A stretch of 8,681 bases of DNA, taken from NCBI GenBank assembly GCA_946885765.1, contig CAMPHD010000115.1:1-8681 (forward strand). The letters are read 5' to 3'. Positions 5,676 through 8,681 of the stretch are shown here, piece after piece. Every line of letters begins with the position of its first letter. Positions within the stretch are counted from its first letter, which is position 1. Origin of the DNA: an uncultured Thalassospira sp. GTDB lineage: Bacteria > Pseudomonadota > Alphaproteobacteria > Rhodospirillales_A > Thalassospiraceae. A program made the position numbers and the translations under genes. Below the pieces are notes generated by a model. That model ran no database searches, had not been told where the DNA came from, and saw only the letters and a list, made by a program, of their open reading frames with translations.

Positions 5676-6794
5676 ATGACGGCTGAATTTCATGCGGCAC
5701 ATGCCAGCGGGGAAAATTGGGCAGCAGTCGCCACCGAACTGGCCGATCAATTGCAAACACAGCCATTGCCGCAACAGGCACTGGCTTTTTTATATGTGTC
5801 CGAGGCACTGGCCACCGATCTTGGCAGCATCCTGACTTTCCTGCGGTCCCGCCTGTCGCTTGAACACTGGGTCGGCACCGTCGGGATTGGTGTCTGCGGA
5901 TCAGGCCGGGCCTATTTCGGGGTTCCGGCGGCATCCGTGATGGTCGCCCCGATTAACCCGGACGATTTTCATATTTTCGAACCGCTTAAAACCGATGCCG
6001 ATCTTGACGCGCCGGAATTGCAAGCCGCGATTGATCGCCTGCAACCGATCTTTGGCCTTGTCCATGGCGATCCGGCGGCCCCGGAAAGTCTCGGAATACT
6101 TTCCGAACTGGCACGCATGGGATCAACTTATCTGGTGGGTGGTATTGCATCGGGTGATCGTGGTGTTCCGCAAATTGCCGACAAGATCGTCAATGGTGGT
6201 CTGTCGGGTGTCCTGTTTGCCGGCAAAACAATGGTGCAGGTCGGCATCAGTCAGGCCTGCACGCCGGTCGGGCCGGTTCATCGCGTGACCGAGGGACGCG
6301 ATGGCATCATCTCGACCCTTGATGACCGTCCGGCACTCGAAGTCTTCAAATCCGAAATGGAAGCCGACGGTAACGAGCATTCCATCGCCTCGGGCCGCTA
6401 TCACGTCGCCCTGATGGTGCCGGGGTCGGATACCGGCGATTTTGTTGTCCGTAACCTGATGGGGGTCGATCCGCACAACAACCTGATGGCAATCAGTGGC
6501 GATGTTCAGGTGGGCGATACCATCCGTTTTGTCCGGCGCGACGGTGTTGCCGCCGAACAGGATCTGCGCCGCATGCTGGCTGATTTGCAAAAACGCCTGC
6601 CGGGCAAACCGCGCGGCGCGCTGTATTGCAGCTGTGTGGCGCGCGGGCCGCATCTGTTTGGCACCGAAAGCCGCGAAATGATGATCATCCGCGATGAAAT
6701 CGGTGATCTGCCGCTCACCGGGTTTTACGGCAGTGGCGAGGTCTGCAATGATCGCTATTACAGCTATACCGGGGTTCTGACCCTGTTTGTCTAG
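5676..6794 (+). CDS. FIST-domain protein (FIST_N plus FIST_C), putative ligand sensor
   Basis: FIST domains are thought to sense small ligands such as amino acids and are often coupled to signalling modules. Here the protein is only the sensor: 372 residues with no kinase, cyclase or methyl-accepting domain and no clear membrane segment or signal peptide. The FIST_N region is about 35-215 (ALAFLYVSEAL, VGTVGIGVCGSG, TYLVGGIASGD, SGVLFAGKTMVQVGISQAC). The FIST_C region is about 216-365, with the typical YHVALMVPG, DVQVGDTIRF, GALYCSCVARGPHLFG (314-329) and LPLTGFYGSGEV (345-356) elements. Cysteines C318 and C320 sit in the core FIST_C motif. The ATG at 5676 follows GGGAG (5666-5670) at a spacing of 5, which fixes the start. 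The gene is 141 bp from the J-domain gene and may be transcribed separately. No response partner is visible here. The family call is strong; the ligand and output are unknown. Confidence 0.87.
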   Translation: MTAEFHAAHASGENWAAVATELADQLQTQPLPQQALAFLYVSEALATDLGSILTFLRSRLSLEHWVGTVGIGVCGSGRAYFGVPAASVMVAPINPDDFHIFEPLKTDADLDAPELQAAIDRLQPIFGLVHGDPAAPESLGILSELARMGSTYLVGGIASGDRGVPQIADKIVNGGLSGVLFAGKTMVQVGISQACTPVGPVHRVTEGRDGIISTLDDRPALEVFKSEMEADGNEHSIASGRYHVALMVPGSDTGDFVVRNLMGVDPHNNLMAISGDVQVGDTIRFVRRDGVAAEQDLRRMLADLQKRLPGKPRGALYCSCVARGPHLFGTESREMMIIRDEIGDLPLTGFYGSGEVCNDRYYSYTGVLTLFV

Positions 6795-6808
6795 GCTCTG
6801 ATGCGTCG

Positions 6809-6846
6809 AAATTTCATTGCAATTCCATGATGTTGCAAGAAAATTT
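6809..6846. repeat. Imperfect 38-bp dyad between the FIST gene and tas
   Basis: The left arm is AAATTT-ca-TTGCAA (6809-6822) and the right arm TTGCAA-ga-AAATTT (6833-6846), with a 10-base centre. The arms match at 12 of 14 positions. No T-tract follows, so it does not look like an ordinary terminator; a protein-binding site for tas regulation is possible. Confidence 0.5.
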
Positions 6847-6904
6847 GCGCTAAAAGCTTTCATCACTCCGCGACCGGGATATATTCATACCATTGAAAAT
6901 AAAG

Positions 6905-6930
6905 TGCGCCCAATCAGGGCGCAAAAGGGG
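6905..6930 (+). promoter_or_regulatory. GC-rich hairpin and Shine-Dalgarno in the tas leader
   Basis: TGCGCCC (6905-6911) and GGGCGCA (6917-6923) form a perfect 7-bp stem with loop AATCA, directly followed by the ribosome site AAAGGGG (6924-6930), 8 bases before the tas ATG. Loop bases ATCA (6913-6916) are complementary to TGAT (6933-6936) downstream, so a short pseudoknot enclosing the ribosome site is possible. A TATATT (6880-6885) upstream is a weak -10 candidate. Confidence 0.5.
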
Positions 6931-6938
6931 ATTGATCT

Positions 6939-7979
6939 ATGGAATATCGTCGATTGGGACGAACTGACATCAATGTCAGTGTGATTTGTCTTGGCACCAT
7001 GACCTGGGGCCAGCAGAATACGCAGGACGAAGCTTTCGAACAGCTTGATTACGCCACCGGTAACGAAGTCAATTTCATTGATACCGCCGAAATGTATCCG
7101 GTTCCGGCGATGGAAGAAACCTTCACCAAAACCGAAACCATCATCGGCAACTGGCTTGAAAAACGTGGCCGTCGCGATGATCTGGTGATCGCCACCAAGA
7201 TTGTCGGCCCGGCAGAACGTTTTCCCTATGTCCGGGGTGGCCCGCGTCTGACCCGTGCGCAGATCAACGAGGCGATTGACGGTTCGCTCAAACGTCTCAA
7301 AACCGACTATGTCGATATCTATCAGCTCCATTGGCCGGACCGGAATTCCAACTTCTTTGGCAAACTCGGTTACGTCCATGACAGTGACGAGGAATTCACC
7401 CCGATCGAGGAATCCCTCGAAGCCCTGCATGATCTGGTGCAGGCGGGCAAAATCCGTCATATCGGGCTGTCGAACGAAACCCCGTGGGGCTTGATGAAGT
7501 TCCTTGAACTGGCCGATAAAAAAGGCTGGCCGCGCGTGGTTTCGGTTCAGAACCCCTATGGTTTGCTGAACCGGACCTATGAAGTTGGTCTGGCCGAATG
7601 CTCGATCCGCGAAGATGCCGGTCTTCTGGCGTATTCGCCATTGGGCGGTGGCGCATTGTCGGGCAAATATATCGGCGGGGCCCGACCCGAAGGCGCGCGC
7701 ACAACCATCTGGCCGCAATATTTCGGCCGTTACCTGACGGAAAATGGCATCAAGGCGACAATAGCCTATGTCAAACTCGCCAAGGATAACGGGCTTGATC
7801 CCGCACAGATGGCACTGGCCTATGTCAATACCCGCCCGTTCCTGACCGCCAACATCATCGGTGCGACCAGCATGGAACAGCTTAAATCCAATATCGGCTC
7901 TGCTTATGTTGAACTGTCCGACGACGTTCTGGCCGAGATCGAGAAAATCCAGACCACCTGGCCGAACCCTTGCCCGTAA
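6939..7979 (+). CDS. tas: Tas-type NADP(H)-dependent aldo-keto reductase
   Basis: Cytoplasmic oxidoreductase with a TIM-barrel fold that reduces carbonyl compounds with NADPH; its physiological substrate is not clear even in E. coli. It has 346 residues, the same size as E. coli Tas, and aligns along its full length. Close matches are LGTMTWGQQN, the D48/Y53 segment FIDTAEMYPVP, LKRLKTDYVDIYQLHWP, FGKLGY, GKIRHIGLSNET, QNPYGLLNRTYEVGLAE, NGLDPAQMALAYV and ELSDDVLAEIEKI. The aldo-keto reductase tetrad is complete: D48, Y53, K87 and H131. The NADP-binding region near IIGATSMEQLKSNI (C-terminal part) is also present. The start is supported by AAAGGGG 8 bases upstream. A hairpin lies in the leader, and a pirin gene follows after 50 bp without an intervening terminator, so the two are likely one operon. 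E. coli tas is named for complementing a tyrosine auxotrophy; that role should not be assumed here. Confidence 0.94.
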   Translation: MEYRRLGRTDINVSVICLGTMTWGQQNTQDEAFEQLDYATGNEVNFIDTAEMYPVPAMEETFTKTETIIGNWLEKRGRRDDLVIATKIVGPAERFPYVRGGPRLTRAQINEAIDGSLKRLKTDYVDIYQLHWPDRNSNFFGKLGYVHDSDEEFTPIEESLEALHDLVQAGKIRHIGLSNETPWGLMKFLELADKKGWPRVVSVQNPYGLLNRTYEVGLAECSIREDAGLLAYSPLGGGALSGKYIGGARPEGARTTIWPQYFGRYLTENGIKATIAYVKLAKDNGLDPAQMALAYVNTRPFLTANIIGATSMEQLKSNIGSAYVELSDDVLAEIEKIQTTWPNPCP

Positions 7980-8029
7980 GGCAAATGCGAACCAGATTAG
8001 TCTGAGATACATTTAGAAGGAGGCGGCGC

Positions 8030-8681
8030 ATGTCCATCTTGATTTCTGGCAAGGAAGCCAATCTTGGTCCCCTGTCCGTGCGCCGCGTCCTGCCACATCG
8101 CGATGTCCGGTCTGTCGGTCCATTTGTGTTTTTTGATCGCATGGGACCGGCATCGTTCGATCCGGGGCAGGGTGTTGACGTTGCCCCGCATCCCCATATC
8201 GGCCTTGCCACCGTCACCTATCTTTTCGAAGGTGCGATCCGCCATCATGACAGCCTTGGAAGTTTGCTCGAAATCCAGCCGGGCGACCTGAACTGGATGA
8301 GTGCCGGGCGCGGCATCACCCATTCCGAACGCGAAACCGATGCCGTGCGCAACAGCCATCATAAACTCGATGGCCTGCAATTATGGGCGGCACTGCCCGA
8401 AGACGAAGAAGAATCCGATCCGGAATTTTTCCATATCGCCAGGGACGACCTGCCGGTCATTGATGATGCCGGTTTGCATATGCGCCTGATCGCGGGCGAG
8501 GCATTTGGCAAAACCGCGCCGGTTCCGGTCAAGTCCAAGCTGTTCTATCTTGATGTCCGCATGGATGCAGGCGCGCAGCTTCTGCTTCCCGGTGAAAATC
8601 AGGAAGCCGCCCTTTATGTCGTTTCCGGCAGCCTGCGCATTGACGGCGATTTGTATGAACCGGAAAACTTCATCTATGTCC
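8030..8681 (+). CDS. Pirin family protein, C-terminus cut by right edge
   Basis: Iron-binding bicupin of the pirin family; members act as redox-sensitive regulators or as quercetin dioxygenases. The visible part is 217 residues of a protein that is usually 230-300 long, so only the end of the second cupin is missing. Metal ligands are present with the classic spacing: H54 and H56 in PHPHIGLATVTYLFEG, then H98 and E100 in GRGITHSE. The remaining cupin features PGDLNWMSAGRG (84-95) and LDGLQLWAALP are also typical. The second cupin begins at about 170 (LFYLDVRMDAGAQLLLPG, ALYVVSGSLRIDG). The ATG at 8030 is preceded by an ideal ribosome site AAGGAGG (8017-8023) at a spacing of 6. It starts 50 bp after tas and is probably co-transcribed with it. 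Whether it is an enzyme or a regulator cannot be told from sequence. Confidence 0.92.
   Translation, partial: MSILISGKEANLGPLSVRRVLPHRDVRSVGPFVFFDRMGPASFDPGQGVDVAPHPHIGLATVTYLFEGAIRHHDSLGSLLEIQPGDLNWMSAGRGITHSERETDAVRNSHHKLDGLQLWAALPEDEEESDPEFFHIARDDLPVIDDAGLHMRLIAGEAFGKTAPVPVKSKLFYLDVRMDAGAQLLLPGENQEAALYVVSGSLRIDGDLYEPENFIYV

Noticed and set aside
6123..6866. Minus-strand open frame of 247 codons opposite the FIST gene
   Set aside because: Shadow of a recognised gene, with no ribosome site and no family resemblance.
6905..6938. preQ1 type I riboswitch before tas
   Set aside because: There is a small hairpin followed by an A-rich stretch, but the diagnostic loop and tail bases are missing and the gene has no queuosine link.
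6885..8012. Long minus-strand open frame (375 codons) opposite tas
   Set aside because: It is antisense to a full-length, motif-complete tas; its protein is low in recognisable structure and matches what codon bias produces on the opposite strand.

Overview
The window looks like chromosomal DNA of an alphaproteobacterium, probably a Rhodospirillales member close to Thalassospira. This is an inference from the protein style, the moderately high GC of the genes and the gene neighbourhoods; no rRNA or other marker gene is present to confirm it. I see no phage, plasmid, CRISPR or transposase genes. Six complete or nearly complete genes and two genes cut by the window edges explain almost all of the coding sequence.

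Left part (1-3976): an ABC export module of the YbbA/YbbP type lies on the minus strand. The ATPase comes first and overlaps the FtsX-like permease by 4 bases; the C-terminus of the permease runs off the left edge. On the plus strand, diverging from it, is a TesA-type SGNH esterase/thioesterase with a secretion signal, closed by a very clear intrinsic terminator. The ybbA-ybbP/tesA divergent layout is the same as in Escherichia coli. The shared intergenic region carries two different tandem arrays: a 12-bp repeat, and four GGTRACC units spaced exactly 11 bp apart that run up to the tesA start.

Middle part (3977-4832): about 860 bp of AT-rich DNA without a convincing gene. It holds several dyads, a plausible sigma70-type promoter overlapped by palindromes, and a pair of nearly identical 21-bp inverted repeats (4337-4357 and 4679-4699) that could bound a small non-autonomous element or a non-coding RNA locus. 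This is the least explained stretch of the window.

Right part (4833-8681): four plus-strand genes. The first is a 233-aa protein with a C-terminal J domain, preceded by a perfectly duplicated 11-bp Shine-Dalgarno block. Next is a 372-aa FIST-domain (small-ligand sensor) protein. Then comes a Tas-type NADP(H)-dependent aldo-keto reductase with a hairpin in its leader, followed 50 bp downstream by a pirin-family protein cut by the right edge. tas and the pirin gene are probably co-transcribed. The J-domain and FIST genes have sizeable upstream gaps and may each have their own promoter.
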